DNA from: an uncultured Coriobacteriales bacterium
Lineage (GTDB): Bacteria; Actinomycetota; Coriobacteriia; Coriobacteriales; UMGS124
Assembly: GCA_934636245.1 (NCBI GenBank)
Contig: CAKUAI010000011.1
Location: 62,001-126,000, forward strand
Reading direction: 5' to 3'
DNA: 64,000 nucleotides
Below the pieces are notes generated by a model. The model made no database searches and had not been told where the DNA came from. It worked only from the letters and a program-made list of their open reading frames with translations. This document shows positions 41,612-50,307 of this stretch, one piece after another (the stretch's first letter is position 1; every line of letters starts with the position of its first letter). Both the position numbers and the translations under genes were made by a program.

Positions 41612-42823
41612 CTACCCCCTGCTCACCAGGGCGTCGGTCTCGCGGGCGATGCGCATCTCCTCGTCGGTCGTTACGACGCAAATCTTGATGGGCGAGTCGT
41701 CGATCGAGATGATGCGGTTCACGCCAATCTGGCCGGTCACGTGGTTGCGCTCGCGGTCCAAGATCATGCCCATGTGGGCGAGGCCTGCGAAGATGCGCTC
41801 GCGCAGCTCCCAGGAGTTCTCGCCGATGCCCGCCGTCACCACCACGGCGTCGGTGCGCGTCATGACGGCGTAGAACGACCCGATGGCCTTCTGCACCTTG
41901 TACACGTACATGTCGATGGCCAGGGCCGCCTGCTCGTTTCCGGCCTCGGCCGCCGCGAGCACGTCGCGCATGTCCGAGCCCACGCCCGAGACGCCCAGGA
42001 TGCCGCTCTGCCTGTTGAGCAGCTCGTCCATCTCGTCGAAGGTCTTGCCCTCGCGGCGCATGATGTAGGTGATGATGGCCGGGTCGATGCTGCCCGAGCG
42101 TGTGCCCATCATGAGGCCCTCGAGCGGCGTGAAGCCCATGGTGGTGTCGATGGATTCGCCATGGTTGACTGCAGTGATCGAGCCGCCGTTGCCCAGGTGG
42201 CAGGTGATGAGGCCCAGGTCCTTGAGGGGGCGGCCCAAGAGGTTGGCTGCCTGCTGGGCGGCGTAGCGGTGGCTCGTGCCGTGGGCGCCGTAGCGACGGA
42301 TACGGTAGTCGTCGTAGTAGCGCATGGGCAGAGGGTACATGTAGGCCTTGGACGGCATGGTCTGGTGGAAGGCCGTGTCGAAGACGGCTACCTGCGGCGT
42401 TGTGGGCAGCAGCTCGCGCAGCAGGTCGATGCAGGCGTCGGCGCTGGGGTTGTGCAGCGGGGCGAGCTCCTCGCACAGGGCGAGCTTGGCGCGGGCGTCG
42501 TCGTCGACAAGGGTCGCCTCGCAGAAATACTCGCCGCCGGCCACGATACGGTTGCCCACGGCGTCGATGGCGTCGAGGGCCTCGATGGGGGAGCCGGGGT
42601 TGCTCACCATCACGTGTAGCAGCTCGCGCAGGCAACCCGGCACCGAGAGGCCCTCCACCGGCACGGCGACTTTCTCAAAGTCGGGAGCGAACGAGACGTT
42701 CATGAAAGCCTGCGGGGTGCCGACTTTCTCGGCCAGGCACTTCATGAGCGAGGCCTTGCCGTCGGTTTGAATGAGCTGGGCCTTGAGGGAGGAACTACCT
42801 GCGTTTACGACGAGTACGAGCAT
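41612..42823 (-). CDS. ackA: Acetate kinase
   Basis: A 403-residue enzyme that converts acetyl phosphate and ADP to acetate and ATP. Family hallmarks are present: the N-terminal VLVVNAGSSSLK, GNRIVAGGEYF, VFDTAFHQTMP (with the catalytic Asp region), RRYGAHGTSH, HLGNGGSITAV and the GIGENS motif near the end. Length matches the family. The ATG at 42823 begins the conserved N-terminus; an upstream start would add 36 residues. Phosphotransacetylase is not adjacent. In an anaerobe that respires organic acceptors, it gives substrate-level ATP during acetate formation. Confidence 0.97.
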   Translation of the reverse strand: MLVLVVNAGSSSLKAQLIQTDGKASLMKCLAEKVGTPQAFMNVSFAPDFEKVAVPVEGLSVPGCLRELLHVMVSNPGSPIEALDAIDAVGNRIVAGGEYFCEATLVDDDARAKLALCEELAPLHNPSADACIDLLRELLPTTPQVAVFDTAFHQTMPSKAYMYPLPMRYYDDYRIRRYGAHGTSHRYAAQQAANLLGRPLKDLGLITCHLGNGGSITAVNHGESIDTTMGFTPLEGLMMGTRSGSIDPAIITYIMRREGKTFDEMDELLNRQSGILGVSGVGSDMRDVLAAAEAGNEQAALAIDMYVYKVQKAIGSFYAVMTRTDAVVVTAGIGENSWELRERIFAGLAHMGMILDRERNHVTGQIGVNRIISIDDSPIKICVVTTDEEMRIARETDALVSRG

Positions 42824-42941
42824 GGGAAGACCTCGCTTTACCGGGGATGAGACGCTTGTGAGACAAGTGTATCCCCTATACGCTGGGAACACTGCGACGT
42901 CCGGTGGGCCTACCCTCAACGGCGGGCCCACCGCTGGCGCC

Positions 42942-43808
42942 TTAAAGCTTGTGCATCCTCACCGACATGTCGACGGGCTTTGCGGTGAAGGGGGCGGTCG
43001 TCACGATGCCGTCGATACCCGTGGCCGCGTAGGCCGCCACATTGGAGGGGTTGACGCCGCCGGCCGCGATGGCCGTGACGCCGGGGTTGATCGCGCGCAG
43101 CTCGCCGAGCAGGGACGGGATGGCCTCGGGGGCAACCTTGTCGAGCTGGATGCCGTCGGCGCCGGCGCGCACCAGCTCGGGGGCGAGGTCGGCCTCGCAC
43201 TCGACGAAGAGCTTCTTCTCCACCATGCGCGCCTTGATGGCGGGCAGCTCGCGGATGAGGACGTCGTAGCCGCCCATGAGCTCCACGTGCTGGGCGAACA
43301 CGAGCACGGTCTCCGACAGGCCCAGGCGGTGGGGGAACGCGCCGCCGGAGAGCACGGCCTTCGTGAGCAGGGCCTTCACGCCAGGCATCGACTTGCGGGT
43401 GGTGAGCACCTCGCAGCGGGGGTTGACGGCGTGGGCCGAGTCCACCATGCCGCGCGTCTTGGTGGCGATGGCGCTCAGGTGGTCGAACAGGTTGAGGCAG
43501 ACCTTCCAGGTGGCGTGCAGGTCCTCGCCGGAGCCCTCCACCACGAGGAACACCTCGCCCGGTTCGAGCTGGGTGCCCGAGGGCTTCATCTCAACGACGC
43601 TGCAGCCGAGCTTCTTGGCCACGCGAATCGCCTCTTCGGTGCCGCACAGGGTGCAGGCCTCGCGCGTGAAGTACTCCATGCGGCCCCGGGCGGCCCCTAC
43701 TTGCAGCACGTGCGTGGTCAGGTCGATGTAGGGCACGTCCTCCTGGATGAGGCGGTCGATCTCGGTGTCGGAGATGCGAACGGTGGGGGCGAGCACGGCT
43801 TCTGACAT
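42942..43808 (-). CDS. modD: ModD-type quinolinate-phosphoribosyltransferase-like protein
   Basis: A 288-residue protein of the nicotinate-nucleotide pyrophosphorylase fold. The segments LTTRKSMPGVKALLTKAVLS and FPHRLGLSETVLVFAQH identify the ModD branch, which is linked with molybdenum transport clusters rather than NAD synthesis. Later, GIQLDKVAPEAI and TAIAAGGVNPSNV follow the barrel strands. AAAGGAG precedes the ATG at 43808. No modABC genes are in the window, but two molybdenum-enzyme loci are, so a role in molybdenum handling is likely. True NadC activity cannot be excluded. Confidence 0.82.
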   Translation of the reverse strand: MSEAVLAPTVRISDTEIDRLIQEDVPYIDLTTHVLQVGAARGRMEYFTREACTLCGTEEAIRVAKKLGCSVVEMKPSGTQLEPGEVFLVVEGSGEDLHATWKVCLNLFDHLSAIATKTRGMVDSAHAVNPRCEVLTTRKSMPGVKALLTKAVLSGGAFPHRLGLSETVLVFAQHVELMGGYDVLIRELPAIKARMVEKKLFVECEADLAPELVRAGADGIQLDKVAPEAIPSLLGELRAINPGVTAIAAGGVNPSNVAAYAATGIDGIVTTAPFTAKPVDMSVRMHKL

Positions 43809-43867
43809 AGCAGACTCCTTTGTCCGGCGCACGGTCGTGTGCCTGCGAAATGTTTCCAGCTGATTTC

Positions 43868-45271
43868 TCAGCGTTCTGACCCCACTAACTCTACCAGTTC
43901 GCGCTTGTCTGTGACGCCGAGCTTGGCATAGATATGGCGCACGTGGGTCTTAAGGGTGGAGTTGGCGATGGAGAGCTCGGTTTCCACCTGGGAGTAGGGG
44001 ACGTCGCGTGCGAGCAGCGCCATGACCTCTTCCTCGCGGCGAGTCAGTCCGAATCGACGCGCCAGGCGGGCGCAGCATTCCTCGATGGGCTCGGGCTCGT
44101 TGGTTTGCGTGGACGCGTCGGCCTTGTCGCCCTCGCGTGTGATGCCCCATGCTTTGGCGGATTCCTTGCCGGGATCGAAAGCGACATACAAGCAGATAAA
44201 CACCATGATGACCGCCGATATTGCCAGGGTGAGAACGGTGGGCTCAGCCGCAATGAAGTCAACACGGCTTGTGAGCAGGGACGATGCAAAAGACCCCAGG
44301 CTCGTGGAGGCGCAGGCGAAGCCGAAAAGCCAAAGCGGGCCGACGCCGTCACGGTATGCGACGTTGCAAAGCAGGATGGTCGCGTAGATGGAAAACAACG
44401 TGTAGGCGGCGTTGGAAAAGGTGCCGCCCAGGGTGCCGAAGCCCGGCAGTGCGATGAGCACACAGAGGGAGGCGGCTACGATGAGCGGCAGGCTCGAGGC
44501 ATAAAGCGTGCGCAGGCTGAGGCGCTCGCGTCTTCTTGCCAGCAGGACGATGGTCGCGGTGGCGGCAATCATCACACCGATGAGCACTGCACCTTTGAGG
44601 TCGTTGACGAGAAAATGGCGCACAAACGAGTTCGCGAAGGTGTACGTTCCCAGCAGGACGATGGGTTTCCAGGGTATGGACCAGCCAGAGGACGGAGTTT
44701 CGCCCTGCATGAACGGCAGATCGCTGCTTTTGCGCAGGCTCCTCGTATAAAGAAGGCTCGAAATGAGGGGCATGCAGACGATGCATGCAAACATAAGACC
44801 ACGTACGGGAAGGCTGCTTATAAAGAACGAAACTGTGGCAGAGAGCAAATGCACAAGGGCGAAATAGACAATGACGTGCATGAGGTCCATGCGAGCATAC
44901 AGTTCGATCCAATACAGATAGAGCAGGGCATATCCCGCCGCGCTTATTGCAAGGCCTGTGACATATAGTGCGTCTAACCAGGGAAGGGGCGAGCCGGCGC
45001 TCACGCTTCCCATGACGAGGGCAAGTCCCGCCGTGCAGAGCGTGCAGGCGACCCAAAGCGGGGCCTTGTGCGAAGAAAGCGACGCGATGCGCGAGGAGAG
45101 GGCTGCAGTTCCGAGGAACACCGCGATGCGTATAACGCTCGTCACCCACCCGCAGGGCGGAATGTCCTGAGGGTCTGCCCATTGGCCCACGAAGAGGCTT
45201 TGCAGGGTTGAGACCGAGATGATGAGGCAAAAGCCGAGAAAGCACGGCTGCAGATTTCGAAATATTGGCAA
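43868..45271 (-). CDS. Membrane-embedded LuxR-type regulator
   Basis: A 467-residue protein with about twelve helices and a C-terminal LuxR HTH (GLTRREEEVMALLARDVPYS, then IANSTLKTHVRHIYAKLGV). I chose the TTG at 45271 because GGAGGAG lies five bases upstream; an in-frame start at 45310 would add 13 residues. It is divergent from the Tat flavoprotein at 45563-47269, its probable target, and convergent with no gene. It ends 59 bp before modD begins, so read-through into modD and ackA is possible. Confidence 0.9.
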   Translation of the reverse strand: MPIFRNLQPCFLGFCLIISVSTLQSLFVGQWADPQDIPPCGWVTSVIRIAVFLGTAALSSRIASLSSHKAPLWVACTLCTAGLALVMGSVSAGSPLPWLDALYVTGLAISAAGYALLYLYWIELYARMDLMHVIVYFALVHLLSATVSFFISSLPVRGLMFACIVCMPLISSLLYTRSLRKSSDLPFMQGETPSSGWSIPWKPIVLLGTYTFANSFVRHFLVNDLKGAVLIGVMIAATATIVLLARRRERLSLRTLYASSLPLIVAASLCVLIALPGFGTLGGTFSNAAYTLFSIYATILLCNVAYRDGVGPLWLFGFACASTSLGSFASSLLTSRVDFIAAEPTVLTLAISAVIMVFICLYVAFDPGKESAKAWGITREGDKADASTQTNEPEPIEECCARLARRFGLTRREEEVMALLARDVPYSQVETELSIANSTLKTHVRHIYAKLGVTDKRELVELVGSER

Positions 45272-45340
45272 GGCGTCTCCTCCATGGCCCCATACCGGCA
45301 AGAGCGGCAAACAGCACTATTGTACGAGCCTACATTGATT

Positions 45341-45364
45341 TTGACACACCAAGTCTTTGGTCAA
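45341..45364. promoter_or_regulatory. Overlapping divergent -35-like elements with partial dyad
   Basis: TTGACA at 45341 on + and TTGACC at 45364 on - (reverse) flank ACCAAGTCTTTGGT, itself an inverted repeat. The arrangement could be back-to-back promoters or an operator between the LuxR gene and the flavoprotein gene. Weak evidence. Confidence 0.3.
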
Positions 45365-45562
45365 TTTGGGCTTTGAGGACAGCAGTGACGAAGGTGGCAA
45401 AGAAATCCCAGGCAAACGGAGTGGGATGAGGAATATCAGCCCGCAATCAACCCTGTGTCATCTGCCAAAGGGCGAGCTCAGAGCGCACTGTGTGGCCTGT
45501 CAAAGCGAGACGGCCCACTGCGGCGTTGCCTCGCCCATGCCAAGAATGAAGGGATTGCACGC

Positions 45563-47269
45563 ATGAACGCTTCTGCTGTTGATCGTCGTTCGTTTGTTGC
45601 CGGTGCGGCTCTGGCTGGTGCCGCTACCGTGGCCGCTTCCGCTCTGCCTGCCTATGCCGACGAGGCTTCTGCCCAGGCCGAGGCCTACGCCACGCCCTCT
45701 TTCCTCGATGCCCCCGAGCCTATCGCTGACGACCAGATCGTCGAGACGCTCGAGTGCGACGTCGTCGTGTGCGGCTTGGGCATTGCGGGCATCGCCGCTG
45801 CCCGCGCCGCAGCCGAAGCCGGCCTTACCGTCATCGCGCTTGAGAAGTGCACCATTCCTAGCTATCGCTCTTCTCAGTATGCTTGCTTCAACACTGACAG
45901 CGCCCGTGCCATGGGTATTGCCGATGTGGATACCTGCGAGCTGGTGAACGAGCTTATGGTGCAGACGGGTCACCGCGCCGACGCTCGCGTGCTCAAGAAC
46001 TGGGCCGATCACTGCGGCGAGGCATTCGACTGGTGGGCGGGCGCTTGCGAGGAGCTGCTGTGGCAGTACCCCGACGGCGAGAAGTACGACCGCGAGACGC
46101 AGACGTTTGTGGCAAACGGCAACACCTATGAGCCCTATGAGTATCCGCGTGACCACGAGCACATCATCTGCGGCACGCTTTCATTCCGCTCTCCCAACAA
46201 CGCGGCTGGTCAGGGCCCGGTTGTGGAAGCAAACTGGGCCAAGGCGCAGGAGGCCGGCGTGCAGGGCATCTTCGACACGCCCGCCCGTCAGCTTGTGAAG
46301 GACGGCGACAAGGTTGTGGGCGTCATCGCCCAGCACCTGGCCGACGAGACGTACGTCAAGGTCCTGGCCAACAAGGGCGTCATCCTCGCCACCGGCGGCT
46401 ATGTGCGCAACGACGAGATGCTTGCCTACTACATCCCGTGGGTGTATCAGAACAAGGAGAAGTTCACGTTCACCTATCCGCATATGGATATGAACGGCGA
46501 GTACTCCGACCAGGGCGACGGCCAGAAGATGGGCTACTGGGCCGGCGGCAACATCGAGGCGGGCCCGCACTGCGCCATGTGCCATGGTGACCTGGGCAAG
46601 CTCGGCGTCGATGCGTTCCTGCAGCTCAATGCCAACGGTGAGCGCTACATCAACGAGGACCTGACGAACGACCACTTCGGCACGGCTATCATCCGCCAGC
46701 CTGGCGCGCTCATCTACCAGGTCTTCGATGCGAACTTCCCCGAGCAGGTGCCCTTCATGCAGGGTGGCCTTGGCTCCAAGCGCTCTGTGAGCCAGGAGGA
46801 AATCGACGCCGTCGACGAGTGGACGACCGCCAAGGGCGACACCATCGACGAGCTCATCGCCAACCTCGGTGTTGGCGAGAAGGTGGCCGCGACCATGAAG
46901 GCCGAGATCGAGCGCTACAACGAGCTGTGCGAGAAGGGCAAGGACGAGGACTTCGGCAAGGACGCGAGCCGTATGTTTGCGCTGGTCACGCCTCCGTTCT
47001 ATGCCATTCGCTACGCTGTGGGCGAGCCTACCGAGGACGCCAAGAGCCAGAATGCCCTTCGCTGCCTCGTTACGATGAGCGGCCTGTCCACGAACAAGAA
47101 CGCCCAGGTTCTTGCCCAGGGCACGCTCCAGCCCATCGAGGGCCTGTACGCTATCGGCAACACCCAGGGCGGCCGTTTCCTGGGCGACTACCCCGCGACC
47201 ATCGCCGGTGCCAGCCACTCCATGGCAATGACCTACGGTTACCTCACTGGCAAGCTCCTGGCCGAGTAA
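45563..47269 (+). CDS. Tat-exported FAD-dependent reductase
   Basis: A 568-residue flavoprotein with a Tat signal (VDRRSFVAGAALAGAATVAA), the FAD motif CDVVVCGLGIAGIAAARAA near residue 70, and the C-terminal FAD contact (PIEGLYAIGNTQGGRF). It has no fused haem or FMN domain. A Cys-rich-looking stretch near ALEKCTIPSYRSSQYACF occupies the FAD ribityl region. It is divergent from a LuxR-type membrane regulator (43868-45271). AAGGGA lies nine bases before the ATG. A good terminator follows at 47367-47410. The substrate is unknown; the family reduces unsaturated organic acids, steroids or related compounds. Confidence 0.9.
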   Translation: MNASAVDRRSFVAGAALAGAATVAASALPAYADEASAQAEAYATPSFLDAPEPIADDQIVETLECDVVVCGLGIAGIAAARAAAEAGLTVIALEKCTIPSYRSSQYACFNTDSARAMGIADVDTCELVNELMVQTGHRADARVLKNWADHCGEAFDWWAGACEELLWQYPDGEKYDRETQTFVANGNTYEPYEYPRDHEHIICGTLSFRSPNNAAGQGPVVEANWAKAQEAGVQGIFDTPARQLVKDGDKVVGVIAQHLADETYVKVLANKGVILATGGYVRNDEMLAYYIPWVYQNKEKFTFTYPHMDMNGEYSDQGDGQKMGYWAGGNIEAGPHCAMCHGDLGKLGVDAFLQLNANGERYINEDLTNDHFGTAIIRQPGALIYQVFDANFPEQVPFMQGGLGSKRSVSQEEIDAVDEWTTAKGDTIDELIANLGVGEKVAATMKAEIERYNELCEKGKDEDFGKDASRMFALVTPPFYAIRYAVGEPTEDAKSQNALRCLVTMSGLSTNKNAQVLAQGTLQPIEGLYAIGNTQGGRFLGDYPATIAGASHSMAMTYGYLTGKLLAE

Positions 47270-47366
47270 AGAGAGCTCGTGGCTGTCGAGGAATGACGGA
47301 CTTTTTTGCCTGGGTGGCGTAGAAACGCTGTCCTTGGTTGTTTTCACTGATTGCTGCGTTTTCCGA

Positions 47367-47410
47367 AGAGCCCCAGCCAGCCTGCGCACAGCGGGATTGG
47401 CTGGGGCTCT
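47367..47410 (+). terminator. Terminator hairpin after the flavoprotein gene
   Basis: AGAGCCCCAGCCA (47367-47379) pairs with TGGCTGGGGCTCT (47398-47410), followed by TGTGTTG. Confidence 0.8.
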
Positions 47411-47453
47411 TGTGTTGCGTTGCCTTCTTGGGGCGTGTCACTCACTGTGAACT

Positions 47454-47505
47454 GCCTCCCATTTCTTGGACAAGGAAGGTAAGGTCCGGGGAATGGGAGG
47501 CTTTT
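47454..47505 (+). terminator. Terminator-like structured element, copy 2
   Basis: GCCTCCCATT (47454-47463) pairs with AATGGGAGGC (47492-47501), followed by TTTT. An inner stem TTGGAC/GTCCGG encloses AAGGAAGGTAA. The layout and loop resemble 34286-34342. Confidence 0.65.
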
Positions 47506-47979
47506 CCATGTTCATTGACCTGAGGCGCGGGAACGACGAGGGTCTGAGAGGGGACGGCTGCCGATTGCCTCATCTTCGCTATGAAATGATTCCTTCTGGA
47601 CCCTTGCGCAAGAAAAAGTGGTGATATTGCCGCAAAAACGGCCATCGTGTATCAGGAAGGTGGTCGTTTTTGCCCATTTTGGCGTAGGGAGAAAGAGCTT
47701 TTTGTGGCCAGGGGAAGGCTGTGTTTTGGACGCAGTAACAAAATACCTGGTAGATAAGGTGCTGGCTCAAGGATGTCATTGTGGCTCGCGGAATGTGGGC
47801 CTCAGCTGACCCTGAAAGTTGATACACGAACCCCGATTTTGCGGCAGTATCTGGGGGATTTGCTGCGCAGGAGGATTGTTTGGGGGCATCGGGCTGTTTG
47901 GGCGGGCGTCGGGCTATGATTGAGGCGCTTGCAAATCTGCGGGGCAGCCGACCATGCTGGTCCCGCGCCCGTATCAGCC

Positions 47980-48059
47980 TCGAAAGGAGCCCAATGGCCA
48001 TCAATAAGGCAGTGCTTGCGGCCATGAGGGCTGCGGGCAAGGTCGCCCCCGAAATTCGT
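47980..48059. repeat. 80-bp direct repeat, left copy
   Basis: 79 of 80 bases match 50228-50307. The segment contains the ribosome site (GAAAGGAGCCC) and the first 22 codons of the hydrolase gene that is intact at 50242. After 48059 the similarity stops. The two copies flank the AAA/PDDEXK gene and 2.17 kb of DNA. Confidence 0.9.
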
Positions 48060-48083
48060 TTATGTCGTGACGGGATGGCCTGA
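47994..48083 (+). pseudogene. 5' fragment of the alpha/beta-hydrolase gene
   Basis: This encodes MAINKAVLAAMRAAGKVAP plus a few residues identical to the start of the hydrolase at 50242, then unrelated residues and a stop at 48083. It is evidently the disconnected 5' end left by insertion or duplication. Its ribosome site is intact, so a 29-residue peptide could be made. Confidence 0.85.
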
Positions 48084-48328
48084 CGGAGCCCGAGATTGCC
48101 GGCCAATCCGATCGTGCCGTCGGCTCGCAGCGAAATGTCGCGCTGTTTCAGAGGTATGGTCTGACCCGCGGGAGGGCGACGTGTGCGCGCTGCTTGTGCG
48201 AGGGCGAATCCTTCAGGTTCGGTCGGCCTCTTGTCTGAGGCGCCCTACGCCCTGCCTGCGGATGTGCTGTGAACCGGTTTGTCAGATGCTACAATCGCCC
48301 TGATAAGACGCGGTAGGAGGCGGGCGAT

Positions 48329-50194
48329 ATGGCTGATGACAGGCAAGGCACGGGCGTCGTGCTCAAGGATTGCGACAACGGGGTCTGGAAGGCGCCGGGC
48401 GCGCGCATCATCGACCGCACGGGGCGTAGGATGCTGCCCATCGGGCGCGACAGCTTCGTGGTGGCCGCACAGGGCTCCGTCGTCATCGACAAGACCATGC
48501 TCGCTGCCGACGTCATCGACTCGGGCTATTCCGTCATCCTGTTTTGCCGGCCGCGCCGCTTCGGCAAGACGCTCAACATGCGCATGCTTCAGGCGTTTTT
48601 TGAACTTCCGAGCATCTCCGACCCTACGGCCCGCGACCGGGCGCCCCTGTTCGAGGGAACGGAGGTGTGGGGGGCCCGGGACGGCTACTATCGCCAGTAC
48701 CAGGGCATATATCCAACCGTCTATCTCAACCTCAACACGGTGAAGAAGCTGGCGTGGCATGCTGCGCTCGGCGCCTTGCGCAACATCATGGTGATGGAGT
48801 ACGCTCGCTTTGGCTACCTGGCCGACTCTCCCGCGCTGAATGAGACGCAAAAGGCCTTCTATAAACGCGTGGTGATGGGCGAGGCCTCGGATGCCGAGCT
48901 CGCCGACTCGCTCGAGGCTCTTTGCCGCATGCTCTATGCCCACCACGGCATGCAGGTTGTCCTGCTTGTGGACGAGTACGACGCTCCCGTTATGGCCGGC
49001 TATACCAACGGCTACTATCGAGAGGTGGTCGATTTCCTTAAGGGTTGGCTAACGGGCGCCCTCAAAGGTGGCGGCGACTTCTTGGCTTTCTCGTGCCTCA
49101 CAGGGGTGCAATGCATCTCGAAGGAGTCGATTTTCTCTGATTTGAACAACCTTCGCGTATCGACGGCACTTGGGGAAAAGTTTGAGGAGCGCTTCGGCTT
49201 TTCCGAGAGGGAAGTCATGGCCCTGGCCTCATATCTGGGCCATGACTTGGCATGTATGGAAGAGGCTCGCCTGTGGTATGACGGTTATCGCTTTGGTGAT
49301 GCCGATATTTACAACCCCTGGAGCATTCTCAATTACTTTGATGTTGATTGCACCCCCGACGTCTATTGGGGCAACACTTCGGGCAACTCGGTTATCGGCC
49401 AACTCATGCGTGCAAGCGACGAAGACACCATGCAGAAGGTATACGACCTGTTCGAACCAGGTGGCTACGTCTCAGCTCCCATTGACTTGGGCGCTGTTTT
49501 TCCCGATGACTTGCGCCCGGTGGCCCCTGGCATGCTGTGGTCGATGCTGTACCTTGCGGGCTATCTCACCACGCCCGACACGATGCTCCCCAACAACGTC
49601 ACGATGCGTCGCCGGTTGCGCATTCCCAACAAGGAAATCGCCAGCGTCTATCGCTCGGAGCTTATCGAGCGCTATGCGCGTGCTGCTGGCGGTGGCGACA
49701 GGCTCGGCGCGTTTCATGATGCCCTCGTTGCGGGCGATGCCGAGCAGGTGCGCGCTCAGCTCGACGTCATCTTGCGCGATGATGCGAGCTGCTATGACAT
49801 CACATCGGAAAACTCCGCCCATATGCTTATGCTGGGCCTGTGCTTCGGCTTGCCGGGATATGCCGACCCACGTTCCAACAAAGAGGCTGGTTACGGGCGG
49901 TTCGATATCCAAGTGGAGCCCTCGGATACGGCCGTTGAGGCCTTCTCGTTCGTGAAGCCCGACCGTCGCCCCCTTATCACCGTCGAGTTGAAGTACCTGC
50001 CAAAGGCAGAAGCGCCCTCCGACGGACCCGAGCTTGCCGAGCGACTTGGCACTCTCGCCCGCGAGGCCCTTGCACAGATTGCCTGCAATGCCTATGACGC
50101 CGGGATTCTTCCCCCGGCTGCTTCCGGTCGTCTGCGTTGGGGCGTCGCCTTCTCCGGCCGCCACGTGGCCGTGGCATGCAAGCGGGCGGAATAG
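48329..50194 (+). CDS. AAA-ATPase_like/PDDEXK_9 protein
   Basis: A 621-residue intact member of the family broken at 25540-26597. The order is a DSFVVAAQGSVVIDKTMLAA start, the P-loop-like CRPRRFGKTLNMRML, Walker B VVLLVDEYDAPVM, a sensor region FSCLTGVQCISKESIFSDLN and WYDGYRFGDADIYNPWSILN. The C-terminal PDDEXK-like nuclease domain (~460-600) has the E-x-K strand LITVELKYLP. These proteins are widespread and often multicopy in gut anaerobes; their role is unproven, with defence or mobile-element function usually suspected. AGGAGG precedes the ATG. The gene is flanked by 80-bp direct repeats taken from the neighbouring hydrolase gene, which suggests it arrived by insertion. Confidence 0.9.
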   Translation: MADDRQGTGVVLKDCDNGVWKAPGARIIDRTGRRMLPIGRDSFVVAAQGSVVIDKTMLAADVIDSGYSVILFCRPRRFGKTLNMRMLQAFFELPSISDPTARDRAPLFEGTEVWGARDGYYRQYQGIYPTVYLNLNTVKKLAWHAALGALRNIMVMEYARFGYLADSPALNETQKAFYKRVVMGEASDAELADSLEALCRMLYAHHGMQVVLLVDEYDAPVMAGYTNGYYREVVDFLKGWLTGALKGGGDFLAFSCLTGVQCISKESIFSDLNNLRVSTALGEKFEERFGFSEREVMALASYLGHDLACMEEARLWYDGYRFGDADIYNPWSILNYFDVDCTPDVYWGNTSGNSVIGQLMRASDEDTMQKVYDLFEPGGYVSAPIDLGAVFPDDLRPVAPGMLWSMLYLAGYLTTPDTMLPNNVTMRRRLRIPNKEIASVYRSELIERYARAAGGGDRLGAFHDALVAGDAEQVRAQLDVILRDDASCYDITSENSAHMLMLGLCFGLPGYADPRSNKEAGYGRFDIQVEPSDTAVEAFSFVKPDRRPLITVELKYLPKAEAPSDGPELAERLGTLAREALAQIACNAYDAGILPPAASGRLRWGVAFSGRHVAVACKRAE

Positions 50195-50227
50195 GCGGGA
50201 AATCCTGCGCGAATCAATGGCTGTTTT

Positions 50228-50307
50228 TCGAAAGGAGCCCAATGGCCATCAATAAGGCAGTGCTTGCGGCCATGAGGGCTGCGGGCAAGGTCGCCCCCGA
50301 CATTCGT
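50228..50307. repeat. 80-bp direct repeat, right copy
   Basis: Partner of 47980-48059 and part of the intact hydrolase gene. It begins 33 bp after the ATPase stop codon. Confidence 0.9.

Noticed and set aside
41367..42635. Long minus-strand frame of 422 codons overlapping ackA
   Set aside because: It is an Arg/His/Pro-rich shadow frame of the acetate kinase gene with no ribosome site or domain.
47632..47673. Terminator from the inverted repeat GCAAAAACGGCC/GGTCGTTTTTGC
   Set aside because: The arms pair, but no gene ends just upstream on either strand and no T-run follows, so no function can be assigned.
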